Of a DNA stretch of 64,000 nt, positions 1 through 9,796 are shown in pieces. Source of the DNA: Gordonia sihwensis NBRC 108236 (GTDB taxonomy: Bacteria > Actinomycetota > Actinomycetes > Mycobacteriales > Mycobacteriaceae); assembly GCF_000333035.1 (NCBI RefSeq), contig NZ_BANU01000014.1, positions 102,042 to 166,041 on the forward strand. The letters are read 5' to 3'. Under the pieces are notes generated by a model. The model was not told the DNA's origin and made no database searches. It saw only the letters and a list, made by a program, of their open reading frames with translations. The stretch's first letter is position 1. Each line of letters opens with the position of its first letter. The translations under genes and the position numbers were made by a program.

Positions 1-1
1 A

Positions 2-1405
2 ATGGACTTTCTGCAGATCCTCGACGCCCCGATTCAGCCCGGCGGCCTGGTCGAGTGGATTCCGGCTGTGCCGGGCGGTCTGGGCAGCTGGAGCCGAGAC
101 GTACGCGAGACCTCGCACAACCACGAGGAGCATCTGCGGTCGGCGTTCGAGTACCGGGCGCTGACGCATCGCGAGGGCGGCCGCGAATCGTGGCTCGGGC
201 TCGCGATCGAGTTCGACGAACCGATGTCGGTGCCCTCGGTCCGCTCCGCCCTGGTGGCGTACATCAATCGCCACGAGGTGCTGCGGACGCACGTGGTGCT
301 CAAGGCCGACCGCGACGCCCGCTACCGCACGGAGCGCTACACCACCGAGCCCGACACCGTCCGGGTCAAGATGGCACGCATCGGCTGGTACACCGAGACG
401 CCGTTGCTCCTCGAGCAGATCGCGGGATCGTTCGACCGCGCGACCGCCCCTCTGCACTGGCCGGCGTACCGGTTCGCGACCGTGGCGCGACCGGACAGCT
501 TCACCCTGTTCTTCGCCGCCGACCACTCGCTGGTGGACGGCTACTCCCTGGTCAATGCGCATCACGAGTTGTCGGAGCTGTACAGGGCGGCCCGCGAGGG
601 TCGTCCACCGGCTCTCGAGCCCACGGGCAGCTACCTCGACTTCAGCGACGCCCAGCGCCGCGCCGCCGACGTCGCCGACCCCGAACACCGCGCGGTGCGC
701 ACATGGGCCGAGTTCGTCGCCCGGTTCGGCGGCCGACTGCCACCGAACCCCCTGCTGACGCCCGGTCGGGCGGGGCCCGCCGAGGAGGGCACCGGGCCGG
801 TCCAGCTCGCGCGCACCCGGTTGCTCCTCGACGACGCCGGCGCGACGCGCTTCGAGGCCTTCTGCGCCGCCTCGGGCGCGTCCCCGGTGGGCGGGATCCT
901 GGGAGCGATGGCGGTGGCCTTCCGCGAGACCAGCGGCGCCGACGACTTCGCCGTGATCATGCCCCGGCATACGCGGACCGACCGCTCGTGGCTGCACTCG
1001 CTGGGCTGGTTCGTCGGTCTGGCGCCCCTGGTGATCGACGTCTCCGACGATCCCACGCCCGCCGAGGCGTCGCGGCGGAGCACCGCGGAACTGAGCGCTT
1101 CGCGGCACGGAAGCGAGCTTCCGTTCCTTCGTGTGGCGGATCTCATCGGCGTCACCGGCTCGCCGCATACGGTGGTCTCGTACATGGACACGCGCGGGGC
1201 ACCGCGTGCCCAGGCCGCCGACGACGGTGCCGCACGGGTCCTGCGCAGCCATTCTTATGCCGACGACGAGGTTTACGTGTGGGTCAACCGGACGCCCGGC
1301 GGCCTGCGGATGCACGCTCGCTATCCCGCCGAAACCGCAGGTGATGTTCCCGTCTTCCTCGACCGTTTCGCGGACCTACTCGCGCGTACAGCCGAAGCCG
1401 GGTAG
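2..1405 (+). CDS. Condensation-domain acyltransferase, PapA-like
   Basis: A 467-residue protein of the condensation-domain superfamily (NRPS condensation, PapA and wax-synthase-like acyltransferases), which transfers acyl groups from CoA or carrier-protein thioesters to hydroxyl or amine acceptors. The active-site motif HxxxDG is intact as H-S-L-V-D-G with the catalytic His near residue 175, and the N-terminal half carries the usual R-H-E-V-L-R-T element at about residues 90-96. There is no adenylation or carrier domain, so it is a stand-alone enzyme. In mycolic-acid bacteria such proteins often acylate cell-envelope lipids, which is inference here. The ATG lies one base from the window edge, so a longer form starting upstream cannot be excluded. 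The acyl donor and acceptor are unknown. Confidence 0.75.
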   Translation: MDFLQILDAPIQPGGLVEWIPAVPGGLGSWSRDVRETSHNHEEHLRSAFEYRALTHREGGRESWLGLAIEFDEPMSVPSVRSALVAYINRHEVLRTHVVLKADRDARYRTERYTTEPDTVRVKMARIGWYTETPLLLEQIAGSFDRATAPLHWPAYRFATVARPDSFTLFFAADHSLVDGYSLVNAHHELSELYRAAREGRPPALEPTGSYLDFSDAQRRAADVADPEHRAVRTWAEFVARFGGRLPPNPLLTPGRAGPAEEGTGPVQLARTRLLLDDAGATRFEAFCAASGASPVGGILGAMAVAFRETSGADDFAVIMPRHTRTDRSWLHSLGWFVGLAPLVIDVSDDPTPAEASRRSTAELSASRHGSELPFLRVADLIGVTGSPHTVVSYMDTRGAPRAQAADDGAARVLRSHSYADDEVYVWVNRTPGGLRMHARYPAETAGDVPVFLDRFADLLARTAEAG

Positions 1406-1414
1406 ACAATTTTC

Positions 1415-1455
1415 TTGACCTGCGTGAGATGCGTCGTACCGAGCAATTGATCGGT
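1415..1455 (+). promoter_or_regulatory. Candidate promoter and palindrome upstream of accA3
   Basis: The 214 bases between the condensation gene and accA3 contain a TTGACC hexamer at 1415-1420 that could serve as a -35 element. An 18-base near-palindrome follows at 1438-1455 (ACCGAGCAATTGATCGGT, one mismatched pair). The palindrome falls where the -10 region would be, so it could be an operator. A small hairpin (GCGGGA-GAA-TCCCGC) lies at 1521-1535 in the presumed leader. No regulator can be assigned. Confidence 0.35.
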
Positions 1456-1619
1456 GCGTTAATCTGAGTCGCGGAAATCACGTTGCCCGTCTGATGCGAG
1501 CCACGTGTAGGACGCCACGAGCGGGAGAATCCCGCGCGAGACGCAGCCCGTCGACCCCGGATGGTGAGAGCCGTCCCCGACAACGGCACCGCCTGACCGG
1601 TGGTGCCACAGGAGTGCCA

Positions 1620-3431
1620 GTGACCAGTTCCGCTGAGATCAGTCAGACGACCATCAAGAAGGTCCTCATCGCCAACCGCGGTGAGATCGCCGTTCGCGTG
1701 ATTCGCGCCGCGAAGGACGCAGGCATCGCCAGTGTCGCCGTGTACGCCGAACCGGACGCCGACGCACTGTTCGTGCAGCTGGCGGACGAGGCGTTCGCAC
1801 TCGGCGGCCAGACGTCGGCCGAGTCGTACCTGGTGTTCGACAAGGTCCTCGACGCCGCCGCCAAGTCCGGCGCTGACGCAGTCCACCCCGGATACGGCTT
1901 CCTCTCGGAGAACGCGGACTTCGCACAGGCCGTGATCGACGCCGGTCTCACCTGGATCGGCCCGCCCCCGTCGGCCATCCGTGACCTCGGCGACAAGGTG
2001 ACCGCACGCCACATCGCCGAGCGCGCGAAGGCGCCGATGGCCGCCGGCACCAAGGATCCCGTCGCCGGCGCCGACGAGGTGGTCGAGTTCGCCAAGCAGT
2101 ACGGCGTCCCGGTCGCGATCAAGGCCGCCTTCGGCGGCGGCGGCCGCGGCATGAAGGTCGCGCACACCGTCGAGGAGATCCCCGAGCTGTTCGAGTCGGC
2201 CACCCGCGAGGCCGTCGCGGCATTCGGTCGCGGCGAGTGCTTCGTGGAGCAGTACCTCGACAAGGCGCGACACGTCGAGGCCCAGGTCATCGCCGACCAG
2301 CACGGCAACGTCGTCGTCGCCGGAACCCGCGACTGCTCGCTGCAGCGCCGGTTCCAGAAGCTGGTGGAGGAGGCCCCCGCTCCCTTCCTGACCGACGAGC
2401 AGCGGGCGCGCATCCACTCCTCCGCGAAGGCCATCTGCCGCGAGGCCGGCTACTACGGCGCGGGCACCGTGGAGTACCTGGTCCAGGGTGACACCGTCTC
2501 GTTCCTCGAGGTCAACACCCGACTCCAGGTGGAGCACCCGGTCACCGAGGAGACCTCGGGCATCGATCTGGTGCGCCAGCAGTTCCGCATCGCCGAGGGC
2601 AAGGCCCTGGAGATCACCGAGGACCCGACCCCGCGTGGTCACTCCTTCGAGTTCCGGATCAACGGTGAGGACGCCGGGCGAGGCTTCCTGCCCGCGCCCG
2701 GCCCGATCACCGTCTACCGCGAGCCCTCCGGCCCCGGCGTCCGCGTCGACTCGGGCGTCCGCCAGGGCGACGTCATCGGCGGTCAGTTCGACTCGATGCT
2801 GGCCAAGCTGATCGTCACCGGCGAGAACCGGACCCAGGCACTCGAGCGCGCCCGCCGCGCACTGGCCGAGTTCGAGGTCGACGGCCTCGCCACCGTGATC
2901 CCGTTCCACCGCCACATCGTGTCGAACCCCGCCTTCATCGGCAGCACCGACGAGAACGGCGTCGAGGGCTTCGAGGTCTACACCAAGTGGATCGAGACCG
3001 ATTGGGACAACCCGATCAAGCCCTTCACCGGCGGTGAGCCGCTCGACGACGAGGACGACACCCAGCGCCAGAAGGTCATCGTCGAGGTCGACGGCCGCCG
3101 CGTCGAGGTCTCGCTGCCCGGCGATCTCAACCTGGGCGGCGGTGGCGGCACCAACGGCGCCATCCGCCGCAAGCCGAAGTCGCGCACGCGCAAGAAGGGC
3201 GGCGGCGCCGCTGCCTCCGGCGACGCCGTGACCGCGCCGATGCAGGGCACCGTCGTCAAGGTGGCCGTCGGTGAGGGCGACGAGGTCGCCGAGGGCGACC
3301 TGGTCGTGGTCCTGGAGGCCATGAAGATGGAGAACCCGGTCACTGCGCACAAGGCCGGCACCATCACCAGCCTGTCCGCCGAGGCCGGTGCCGCGGTCAC
3401 CCAGGGCACGGTGCTGCTCGAGATCAAGTAG
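1620..3431 (+). CDS. accA3: Acetyl/propionyl-CoA carboxylase alpha chain (biotin carboxylase + BCCP)
   Basis: AccA3-type alpha subunit: ATP-dependent carboxylation of a biotin carried on the same chain. The carboxyl group is then passed to AccD partners to make malonyl-CoA or methylmalonyl-CoA for fatty-acid and mycolic-acid synthesis. The chosen GTG at 1620 has AGGAG five bases upstream and gives 603 residues, close to the 600 of M. tuberculosis AccA3; the open frame continues upstream without support. Biotin carboxylase fills roughly residues 10-460, with the glycine-rich ATP-grasp loop GGGGRGMK near residue 172. A Gly/Lys-rich linker leads to the biotinyl domain with EAMKMEN, biotin-Lys about 569. 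No accD gene is adjacent. A strong hairpin terminator follows the stop. Confidence 0.95.
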   Translation: MTSSAEISQTTIKKVLIANRGEIAVRVIRAAKDAGIASVAVYAEPDADALFVQLADEAFALGGQTSAESYLVFDKVLDAAAKSGADAVHPGYGFLSENADFAQAVIDAGLTWIGPPPSAIRDLGDKVTARHIAERAKAPMAAGTKDPVAGADEVVEFAKQYGVPVAIKAAFGGGGRGMKVAHTVEEIPELFESATREAVAAFGRGECFVEQYLDKARHVEAQVIADQHGNVVVAGTRDCSLQRRFQKLVEEAPAPFLTDEQRARIHSSAKAICREAGYYGAGTVEYLVQGDTVSFLEVNTRLQVEHPVTEETSGIDLVRQQFRIAEGKALEITEDPTPRGHSFEFRINGEDAGRGFLPAPGPITVYREPSGPGVRVDSGVRQGDVIGGQFDSMLAKLIVTGENRTQALERARRALAEFEVDGLATVIPFHRHIVSNPAFIGSTDENGVEGFEVYTKWIETDWDNPIKPFTGGEPLDDEDDTQRQKVIVEVDGRRVEVSLPGDLNLGGGGGTNGAIRRKPKSRTRKKGGGAAASGDAVTAPMQGTVVKVAVGEGDEVAEGDLVVVLEAMKMENPVTAHKAGTITSLSAEAGAAVTQGTVLLEIK

Positions 3432-3447
3432 AACCGGATACACCTCC

Positions 3448-3498
3448 GGCTGTGCCGTTCCGCCTGACCGATGTGGAGTCAGCAGGAACGGCACAGCC
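3448..3498 (+). terminator. Long hairpin terminator after accA3
   Basis: A perfect 14-base inverted repeat (3448-3461 with 3485-3498, arm GGCTGTGCCGTTCC) encloses a second short stem, CTGAC/GTCAG (3464-3468 with 3478-3482). The right arm is followed by CGTTTT. It sits 17 bases after the accA3 stop and before the next gene's likely start, so it probably ends the accA3 transcript. Confidence 0.75.
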
Positions 3499-3562
3499 CG
3501 TTTTCGGAGCCGTGCACGCGCCCGGATCCGGCCGATTCGTGAGCGAACGAGAAGGACCCGTC

Positions 3563-3919
3563 ATGGAAGCTGTCGAGATCAACGCCGGTGCGTGGTATCT
3601 GCGCGCCCTGCGGCACGACGAGCGGTTGTCCGATGTGCCCGCGCTCGAGCTCCTCGGCGTCGGCGATCCAGTCGAGTACATCCGAGCCGCCGACGCCGCG
3701 TGGGCCGACGAGTCGCGTCTCACGTGGGCGGTGTGCGTTCCCACCACCGGAGAACTCGCGGCGCTGATCGGCGTCGACGCCGCGGGGTCGGTGGCCGGCC
3801 TCGCCCGCGACGGCTACGACGCCGCGCTCGCGGCCGCGGTCGATCCCGCCACCCGTTGCGCGAGCGCACTGCTCGACGTCGAAGCGGCGGCTCTGCGCTC
3901 CGGACTGCCGGGCCGCTGA
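3563..3919 (+). CDS. Hypothetical protein, 118 aa
   Basis: Unrecognised small protein. The frame opens further upstream (3452), but that start lies inside the accA3 terminator hairpin. The ATG at 3563 has GAGAAGGA seven bases upstream and gives 118 residues. The N-terminal part (Y-L-R-A-L-R-H-D-E-R, then W-A-V-C-V-P-T-T-G-E-L) faintly resembles the start of GNAT acetyltransferases. The C-terminal half, however, has no acetyl-CoA-binding R/Q-x-x-G-x-G/A loop, so it is either a degenerate fragment or unrelated. No signal peptide or membrane segment is seen. It converges on the MobA-like gene, 44 bases away. Confidence 0.55.
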   Translation: MEAVEINAGAWYLRALRHDERLSDVPALELLGVGDPVEYIRAADAAWADESRLTWAVCVPTTGELAALIGVDAAGSVAGLARDGYDAALAAAVDPATRCASALLDVEAAALRSGLPGR

Positions 3920-3963
3920 CCCGGACGCCGCGCATCCAGGTCGCCGCGCATTCAGGCAGGCGC

Positions 3964-4548
3964 TCAGAGGGGCGAGTCGGCGGGGTTCCCGAGATCGGTG
4001 CAGTCGACCAGCACCATGTCGTCGCGGTGCGCGACGAGATACCGCACGGCAGGCAGTCCCGCCCCCAGCTCCGCGATGGCCTCGCGAACGCGTTCGGCTC
4101 CCAGGTAGAAGGGTTGGGCGGGACGGCCGCCGAACGCCGCGCGGCACAGACTCGTCGGGCAGTCGGCGGCGGCCTCGATGACGCGTGCGACTGCGATCGA
4201 ACCGGCATCCGGGCTGTCGAGGGTCTGGATCACCGCCCCCGCCAGACTCGGATGCTGATCGACGAACTTCAGCGCCGCACTCGAGCAGGCGTCGAGACTG
4301 TCGTACCACTCGGGGAGATAGAGCGTCGTCGACGAGGTGTCGGGCGCCGGAACCACGCGGGCGCCGAGCGCCACATAGATGTCCTTGCAGCCGCCGGCGC
4401 CCAGACTTGACACGCAGGCCATCAGTCGCTGTTCTGTCGGAACATCGCCGTCACCTGCGGGATTCCGCTCGTCTCCACGGGCTACGAGGATGATCCCAGC
4501 GACCGGATGAGCCGGTCCGCCGGAGTTAAAATCACCGCCGGATCCCAT
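3964..4548 (-). CDS. MobA-like nucleotidyltransferase family protein
   Basis: A 194-residue protein resembling the MobA/NTP-transferase fold used for molybdenum-cofactor nucleotidylation and related activations. The N-terminal strand V-A-G-I-I-L-V-A-R-G-D-E-R is where the family normally has LAGGxSxRMG. The C-terminus V-D-C-T-D-L-G matches the end of mycobacterial MobA-like proteins. The nucleotide-binding signature is clearly altered, so catalytic activity is doubtful. I chose the ATG at 4548; another in-frame ATG at 4578 would add ten residues, and neither has a good Shine-Dalgarno. Longer versions would run through the metE riboswitch on the opposite strand and are rejected. No molybdopterin genes are nearby. 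Confidence 0.6.
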   Translation of the reverse strand: MGSGGDFNSGGPAHPVAGIILVARGDERNPAGDGDVPTEQRLMACVSSLGAGGCKDIYVALGARVVPAPDTSSTTLYLPEWYDSLDACSSAALKFVDQHPSLAGAVIQTLDSPDAGSIAVARVIEAAADCPTSLCRAAFGGRPAQPFYLGAERVREAIAELGAGLPAVRYLVAHRDDMVLVDCTDLGNPADSPL

Positions 4549-4661
4549 GCTGCCCAATGGTACCCGGTCCTTTACCATCGATAACTGCAACTGGTTCGCC
4601 CGGCCGGGATCACTATGGAGCCCCTGCTTCCCGCCGGGCGTCGACGCGAGTTCGCTGCCGA

Positions 4662-4862
4662 CGGCAGCGACCGCCCGCGAAGAGGGAATCCGGTGAGACT
4701 CCGGAGCTGACCCGCAGCGGTATGTCGGAACGACCGCCGTCACACGCACTGGGACCGCCCCGCCCGAGCCACGGCTCACCGGCGGCGGCGCCTGGGAAGC
4801 GACGGCCAGTAGAAGCGGGCTCCATTCCTGGCCCGCGCGCCGACGAGCCCGAAGACCTGCCG
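4662..4862 (+). ncRNA. Cobalamin (B12) riboswitch, metE leader
   Basis: A class I cobalamin aptamer lies in the leader of metE. The conserved core is visible at about 4684-4722: GGGAATCCGGTGAGACTCC, then GGAGCTGACCCGCAGCGGT. The B12 box closes it at about 4846-4861 (AGCCCGAAGACCTGCC). CGGCAG at 4662-4667 can pair with CTGCCG at 4857-4862 to form the closing stem. In this family adenosylcobalamin binding turns off the downstream gene. That fits metE, because a B12-replete cell can use the B12-dependent enzyme. The remaining 125 bases up to the metE ATG hold the expression platform; the Shine-Dalgarno AGGAGAAG is at 4972-4979. Confidence 0.93.
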
Positions 4863-4987
4863 GATGTATCGAGCGCATCCGCGCCCGATGGCTGTCCGCC
4901 TCGAGGAAACGGGCGACTGACGAACTGCGGTTCGCAGCGCCCGGTATGGCGACGGCTCGAACTACTCATGCAGGAGAAGAACACGTC

Positions 4988-7339
4988 ATGTCCGATGACA
5001 CGACTATCACCACCGACACCAGAACCACCGACTCGGCGGGCTTCACGGCCACCGTCCCCGGCGTCGCCCGGATCGGCGCCAACCGGGAGCTCAAGCGCGC
5101 GGTCGAAGCCTATTGGGCGGGCCGGATCGACGCCGCCGCGCTCACCCGGGTCGCAACGGGCATCCGCCGCGACAGCTGGAGCAGACTGATCGACGCCGGT
5201 TTCGACTCGGTGCCCGTCAACACGTTCTCGTACTACGACCAGGTGCTCGACACCGCTGTGATGCTCGGCGCGCTGCCACCGCGAGTGGCGGCGATCGACG
5301 ATCCGCTGGACCGCTACTTCGCCGCCGCCCGCGGCACCGCCGGCGGCCCGGGCCCCGACATCGCACCGCTGGAGATGACCAAGTGGTTCGACACCAACTA
5401 CCACTACCTGGTTCCGGAGATCGGTCCGGACACCGAGTTCATCCTCGACCCGGGCGCAGTCCTCGATGAGATCGCTCAGGCGCAGGCTCAGGGCGTGCCC
5501 GCCCGTCCCGTGGTGATCGGACCGATCACCTTCCTCGCGCTCGCCAAGGCGGTCGACGGCGGCCCGGCACCGCTGACCCGCATCGACGATCTCCTGCCGC
5601 TCTACACCGAGCTCCTCGGCCGCCTGGCCCAGACCGGTGTCGACTGGGTCCAGATCGACGAACCCACGCTGGTGACCGATCAGGCCGACGGTCTCACCGA
5701 CCTCGCCGAACGCGTCTACGGTGTGCTGTCGGCTGTCCGGACGCGCCCGCGGATCCTGGTGCAGACGTACTTCGGCGATGCGGGCGACCGTCTCGCGGCG
5801 CTGGCGCGGACCGCGGTGGAGGGCGTCGGAGTGGACCTGGTGACCGGCTCTCCGGACACCGTCCGCACGGCCGATCTGACCGGAAAACTGGTAGTCGCCG
5901 GCGTGGTGGACGGCCGCAACGTCTGGCGCACCGACCTCGACGCGGCGCTGGCCGCACTCGAGTCGCTGCGCGCGCACGCCGGTGCCCTCGCGGTCTCGAC
6001 CTCGTGTTCCACACTGCACGTCCCGTACACCGTGCGCGGCGAGTTCGAACTCGACCCGGTGCTGCACGGATGGCTGGCCTTCGCCGAAGAGAAGTTCGGC
6101 GAGGTGGCCGCGCTCGCTCGGGCCCTGGCGCACGGCCGGGACGACCAGGCGTGCCGGTTCGAGGCGGCGCGCGCGGCACTGGCGTCCCGGGCAGCGGACC
6201 CGCGCGTACACGTCGCCGCGGTCCGCGAACGCCTCGCCGGGCTCACTCCGGCCGACTGGACCCGCTCGCCCGCGCCCGACCGCCGTGAGGCGCAGGACGC
6301 CGCGCTCGGCCTGCCCGTCCTGCCGACCACGACCATCGGCTCGTACCCGCAGACGGTCGAGATCCGCAAGGCGCGCCTCGCGCTGCGGAACGGAACCATC
6401 GACTCGGCGGCCTACCGGTCCCGGATGGAGCAGGAGATCGCCGCGGTGATCGCCCTGCAGGAGCAGGTGGGTCTGGACGTCCTCGTCCACGGGGAACCCG
6501 AGCGTAACGACATGGTCCAGTACTTCGCCGAACAACTCGACGGCTTCTTCGCGACGGCCGCCGGCTGGGTCCAATCGTACGGGTCACGCTGCGTCCGGCC
6601 GCCGATCCTCTTCGGCGACGTCCGGCGGTCGTCGCCGATGACGGTCGGCTGGATCACCTACGCGCAGTCCCTGACCGAGAAGCCGGTCAAGGGCATGCTC
6701 ACCGGCCCGGTGACGATCCTCGCGTGGTCGTTCGTCCGCGACGACCAGCCGCTCGCCGAGACCGCGCGTCAGGTGGCTCTCGCGATCCGGGACGAGACCA
6801 CCGATCTCGAGCGCGCGGGGGTACCGATCATCCAGGTCGACGAACCGGCACTGCGCGAACTGCTGCCGCTGCGGACCGCCGACCGCGCGGCGTACCTCGA
6901 CTGGGCGGTGACCGCCTTCCGTATCGCCACCGGCGGGGTCGGCGACGCCACCGCGATCCACACGCATCTGTGCTACTCGGAGTTCGGCGAGGTGATCGGT
7001 GCGATCGCCGCGCTCGACGCGGACGTCACCTCCATCGAGGCGGCGCGCTCCCATATGGAGGTCCTCGACGACCTCGACGCGGCCGGCTTCGCCGCCCAGG
7101 TGGGTCCGGGCGTCTACGACATCCATTCGCCGCGCGTGCCGGCCGCCGATGAGATGGCCGCGTCGCTGCGTGAAGCGCTCGACGCGGTGCGCGCCGACCG
7201 GCTGTGGGTCAATCCCGACTGCGGGCTCAAGACCCGCCGCACCGACGAGGTCACCGCCGCGCTGCGGAACATGGTCGACGCCGCCCGCCGGGTCCGCGAG
7301 GAGATCGCCGCCGATCGGGCCACGGTGCCCGCCACCTGA
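4988..7339 (+). CDS. metE: Cobalamin-independent methionine synthase
   Basis: 5-methyltetrahydropteroyltriglutamate-homocysteine methyltransferase, the B12-independent last step of methionine synthesis, cytosolic. The ATG at 4988 follows AGGAGAAG and gives 783 residues, a little longer than the 753 of E. coli because of an N-terminal extension. The protein has the typical duplicated barrel. The catalytic zinc ligands are recognisable as H660 and C662 (I-H-T-H-L-C) and C745 (N-P-D-C-G-L-K), offset by exactly 19 from the E. coli ligands. The gene is preceded by the cobalamin riboswitch, so expression should fall when B12 is plentiful. It appears monocistronic, with a hairpin shortly after the stop. 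Confidence 0.96.
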   Translation: MSDDTTITTDTRTTDSAGFTATVPGVARIGANRELKRAVEAYWAGRIDAAALTRVATGIRRDSWSRLIDAGFDSVPVNTFSYYDQVLDTAVMLGALPPRVAAIDDPLDRYFAAARGTAGGPGPDIAPLEMTKWFDTNYHYLVPEIGPDTEFILDPGAVLDEIAQAQAQGVPARPVVIGPITFLALAKAVDGGPAPLTRIDDLLPLYTELLGRLAQTGVDWVQIDEPTLVTDQADGLTDLAERVYGVLSAVRTRPRILVQTYFGDAGDRLAALARTAVEGVGVDLVTGSPDTVRTADLTGKLVVAGVVDGRNVWRTDLDAALAALESLRAHAGALAVSTSCSTLHVPYTVRGEFELDPVLHGWLAFAEEKFGEVAALARALAHGRDDQACRFEAARAALASRAADPRVHVAAVRERLAGLTPADWTRSPAPDRREAQDAALGLPVLPTTTIGSYPQTVEIRKARLALRNGTIDSAAYRSRMEQEIAAVIALQEQVGLDVLVHGEPERNDMVQYFAEQLDGFFATAAGWVQSYGSRCVRPPILFGDVRRSSPMTVGWITYAQSLTEKPVKGMLTGPVTILAWSFVRDDQPLAETARQVALAIRDETTDLERAGVPIIQVDEPALRELLPLRTADRAAYLDWAVTAFRIATGGVGDATAIHTHLCYSEFGEVIGAIAALDADVTSIEAARSHMEVLDDLDAAGFAAQVGPGVYDIHSPRVPAADEMAASLREALDAVRADRLWVNPDCGLKTRRTDEVTAALRNMVDAARRVREEIAADRATVPAT

Positions 7340-7351
7340 TCGCGACCGGAT

Positions 7352-7382
7352 CCATCGGACACCGCTCACCGGTGGCCGATGG
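7352..7382 (+). terminator. Candidate terminator hairpin after metE
   Basis: CCATCGG (7352-7358) pairs with CCGATGG (7376-7382), and CACCG (7360-7364) pairs with CGGTG (7370-7374), around a five-base loop with one mismatch. There is no T tract, so it would be a weak or Rho-assisted terminator. Confidence 0.45.
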
Positions 7383-7483
7383 GTCCGGTGGGCCCGTCCT
7401 GCCTCCGGTACCGCCGCGTCCGAACTACAGTGGAAGCCGCCCGATTCCCCGACCGGCGGTGCCCGCGACAAGAGGTGGAGACG

Positions 7484-9136
7484 ATGCTCAGATGGTTGGC
7501 TGTTGCCGCGACGTGGGTTCTCGCCGCGGTGTCCTCGACGCTCGTCCTGGTCTCCCCGTGGTGGCTATTCGTCACCGGCGTCCTCGCCTTCATCGCCCTG
7601 GTCGGCACGTACGACCTGGTGCAGGCCCGCCACAGCATTCTGCGGAACTATCCGGTGCTCGGGCATTTCCGCTTCCTCATGGAGAGCATCCGGCCGGAGA
7701 TCCAGCAGTACTTCATCGAACGCGACACCGACGGGACCCCGTTCGACCGGGAGACGCGCACCACGATCTACGAACGCGCCAAGGACGTCAAGGACGTCGA
7801 CCCGTTCGGCACCCAGCGCGATCCGACGGTGATCGGATACGAGTACGTGCGGCACTCGATCGTCGCGCACTCCGCCACCGACGAGACCCCCACCGTGCGG
7901 ATCGGCGGGCCGGCGTGCACTCAGCCGTACGACATGGCGATGTACAACGTGTCCGCGATGAGCTTCGGCGCGCTGTCGGCGAATGCGATCCTGGCACTCA
8001 ACGGCGGTGCCGCCAAAGGCGGCTTCGCACACGACACCGGTGAGGGTGGGCTCAGCTCCTACCATCTGCGGCCCGGGGGCGATCTGATCTGGGAGATCGG
8101 CACGGGTTATTTCGGCTGCCGCACCCCCGACGGGCACTTCGACCCCGAGCAGTTCCGTGCCAAGGCATCGAACCCGCAGGTCAAGTGCATTTCGATCAAG
8201 CTGTCCCAGGGGGCCAAACCCGGTCTCGGCGGAGTGATGCCCGGCCCCAAGGTGACGGCCGAGATCGCGCAGATTCGGGGTGTCCCCGCCGGGCGGTCCG
8301 TCGTCTCACCGCCCTCGCACAACGCTTTCCACACCCCCGTCGGGCTGTGCGAGTTCATCGGCCGTCTGCGCGACCTGTCGGGCGGCAAGCCGGTCGGCTT
8401 CAAACTGTGCGTCGGTTCGCGCAGTGAGCTCCTCGGCATCTGCAAGGCCATCCGCCAGACCGGGATCGCACCCGATTTCATCATCGTCGACGGGGCCGAG
8501 GGCGGCACCGGGGCCGCGCCGGTGGAATTCGAGGACAACGTCGGGACCCCGCTGACCGAAGGCCTGATGACGGTACACAACGCACTGGTCGGCACCGGTC
8601 TGCGCGACCAGATCCGGATCGGCGCGTCGGGCAAGATCACCAACGGCATCGACATCGTCAAGCGCGTAATCCAGGGCGCCGATTTCACCCTCGCGGCGCG
8701 GGCGATGATGATGGCCGTCGGATGCATTCAGGCGCAGCAGTGCCACACCAACAAGTGCCCGGTCGGCGTCGCCACCCAGGATCCGAAGCGAGCCCGCGCA
8801 CTCGACGTGCCCGACAAGACCGAACGGGTCTACAACCTGCAGCGCCACGTCGTCGACAACGCCAAGCAGTTCGTCGCGTCGATGGGGCTGACGAGCTTCG
8901 ACGATCTCCACCCGTCGATGCTGATGCGGACGGTGGGGCCGAACAGATCGAAGTCGTACGCGGAGATCTACGAGTGGCTCGCGCCGGGCGAACTGCTGAC
9001 CCGCCCGCCGGAGTCGTGGCGCGAGGACTGGGAGTACGCGAGTGCGGAGTCCTTCGTCCTCACGAGTGCACACGAACCCGATCCGTCACACCGGCCGCCG
9101 AGCCACGGCAGCACCCAGCATCCGCTCGCGGTGTAG
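7484..9136 (+). CDS. FMN-binding glutamate synthase-like protein, membrane-anchored
   Basis: A 550-residue protein related to the central FMN/Fe-S domain of glutamate synthase (GltB), without the glutaminase or GXGXG domains. Two hydrophobic segments at about residues 3-40 anchor the N-terminus. The barrel includes the phosphate-binding stretch I-V-D-G-A-E-G-G-T-G-A-A-P, and a cysteine cluster C-x5-C-x4-C (in Q-Q-C-H-T-N-K-C-P-V-G) equivalent to the 3Fe-4S site of glutamate synthases. The ATG at 7484 follows AGAGGTGGAG. Proteins of this stand-alone type are widespread, but their substrate is not established, so glutamate synthesis should not be assumed. It converges on the Nudix gene with only 17 bases between stops. 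Confidence 0.85.
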   Translation: MLRWLAVAATWVLAAVSSTLVLVSPWWLFVTGVLAFIALVGTYDLVQARHSILRNYPVLGHFRFLMESIRPEIQQYFIERDTDGTPFDRETRTTIYERAKDVKDVDPFGTQRDPTVIGYEYVRHSIVAHSATDETPTVRIGGPACTQPYDMAMYNVSAMSFGALSANAILALNGGAAKGGFAHDTGEGGLSSYHLRPGGDLIWEIGTGYFGCRTPDGHFDPEQFRAKASNPQVKCISIKLSQGAKPGLGGVMPGPKVTAEIAQIRGVPAGRSVVSPPSHNAFHTPVGLCEFIGRLRDLSGGKPVGFKLCVGSRSELLGICKAIRQTGIAPDFIIVDGAEGGTGAAPVEFEDNVGTPLTEGLMTVHNALVGTGLRDQIRIGASGKITNGIDIVKRVIQGADFTLAARAMMMAVGCIQAQQCHTNKCPVGVATQDPKRARALDVPDKTERVYNLQRHVVDNAKQFVASMGLTSFDDLHPSMLMRTVGPNRSKSYAEIYEWLAPGELLTRPPESWREDWEYASAESFVLTSAHEPDPSHRPPSHGSTQHPLAV

Positions 9137-9153
9137 CCCCGCTCGCGGCGTTC

Positions 9154-9759
9154 TCAGCGCCAGGCGAACACCGGCTGTTCGAGATCGTGAACGCGGGTGT
9201 CCCGGCCGGCCAGTACCACCTCGGCGAACTGATACACGACCGCGGCCGTCGGCGCGTGGATCCGGGCGCCCGCGATGTTCAGCGCGACCAGGGTGCGCGG
9301 CGACTCCGGTATCCGGCTGAACACCGCCGGCCTGCGCAATTCGTCGAAGGACACGAAGAAGAGCTCGTCCACCTCGGCCGGACTCGGATGGACGGGCGGG
9401 TCGTCGTCCACCCAGCACACCACCGGTGTCATCAGATAGCCCGACCGCGTCTCGTAGTCGTCGAGAAGGCCGAGCACCGTCTCCTCACCGAGCTCGATCC
9501 CGATCTCCTCGTGCAGTTCGCGCAACGCGGCCCGGGTCGGCGTCTCGCCGGGATCGAGGCGTCCGCCCGGGAGCGCGAACTGATTGGAGTGGTTGCGCAG
9601 GGACGACGGCCGCCGGGCGATCCAGATCCCGTACTCCCCGCCGTGACGGACGACGGTGATGGCGACCGCCGAGTGCCGGAGCCTGCCCGCCGGGTCGTCG
9701 ATGGTCCGGCGGGCCCAGCTCCCGATCCGCTCCCGTGCCAGTTGCCGCGTGATCTCCAT
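9154..9759 (-). CDS. Nudix hydrolase (CoA-pyrophosphatase-like)
   Basis: A 201-residue Nudix hydrolase that cleaves a nucleoside diphosphate linked to another group. The Nudix box G-x5-E-x7-R-E-x-x-E-E-x-G is complete (beginning G-G-R-L-D-P-G-E-T, ending R-E-L-H-E-E-I-G-I). The upstream element [11 protein letters not shown] resembles the UPF0035 signature of CoA pyrophosphatases, so CoA or acyl-CoA turnover is the best guess. It starts 37 bases after the pyc stop on the same strand and may be the last gene of the prp-pyc transcript. Confidence 0.85.
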   Translation of the reverse strand: MEITRQLARERIGSWARRTIDDPAGRLRHSAVAITVVRHGGEYGIWIARRPSSLRNHSNQFALPGGRLDPGETPTRAALRELHEEIGIELGEETVLGLLDDYETRSGYLMTPVVCWVDDDPPVHPSPAEVDELFFVSFDELRRPAVFSRIPESPRTLVALNIAGARIHAPTAAVVYQFAEVVLAGRDTRVHDLEQPVFAWR

Positions 9760-9796
9760 GCCGTCATCTCTACCCGGTGCGGCGTCCCGAGGGCGG

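Noticed and set aside
1284..3494. 736-residue open frame antisense to accA3
   Set aside because: It mirrors the accA3 codons on the other strand, a common artefact in GC-rich DNA. Its product is low-complexity Asp/Gly/Leu-rich with no domain, and it lacks an SD.
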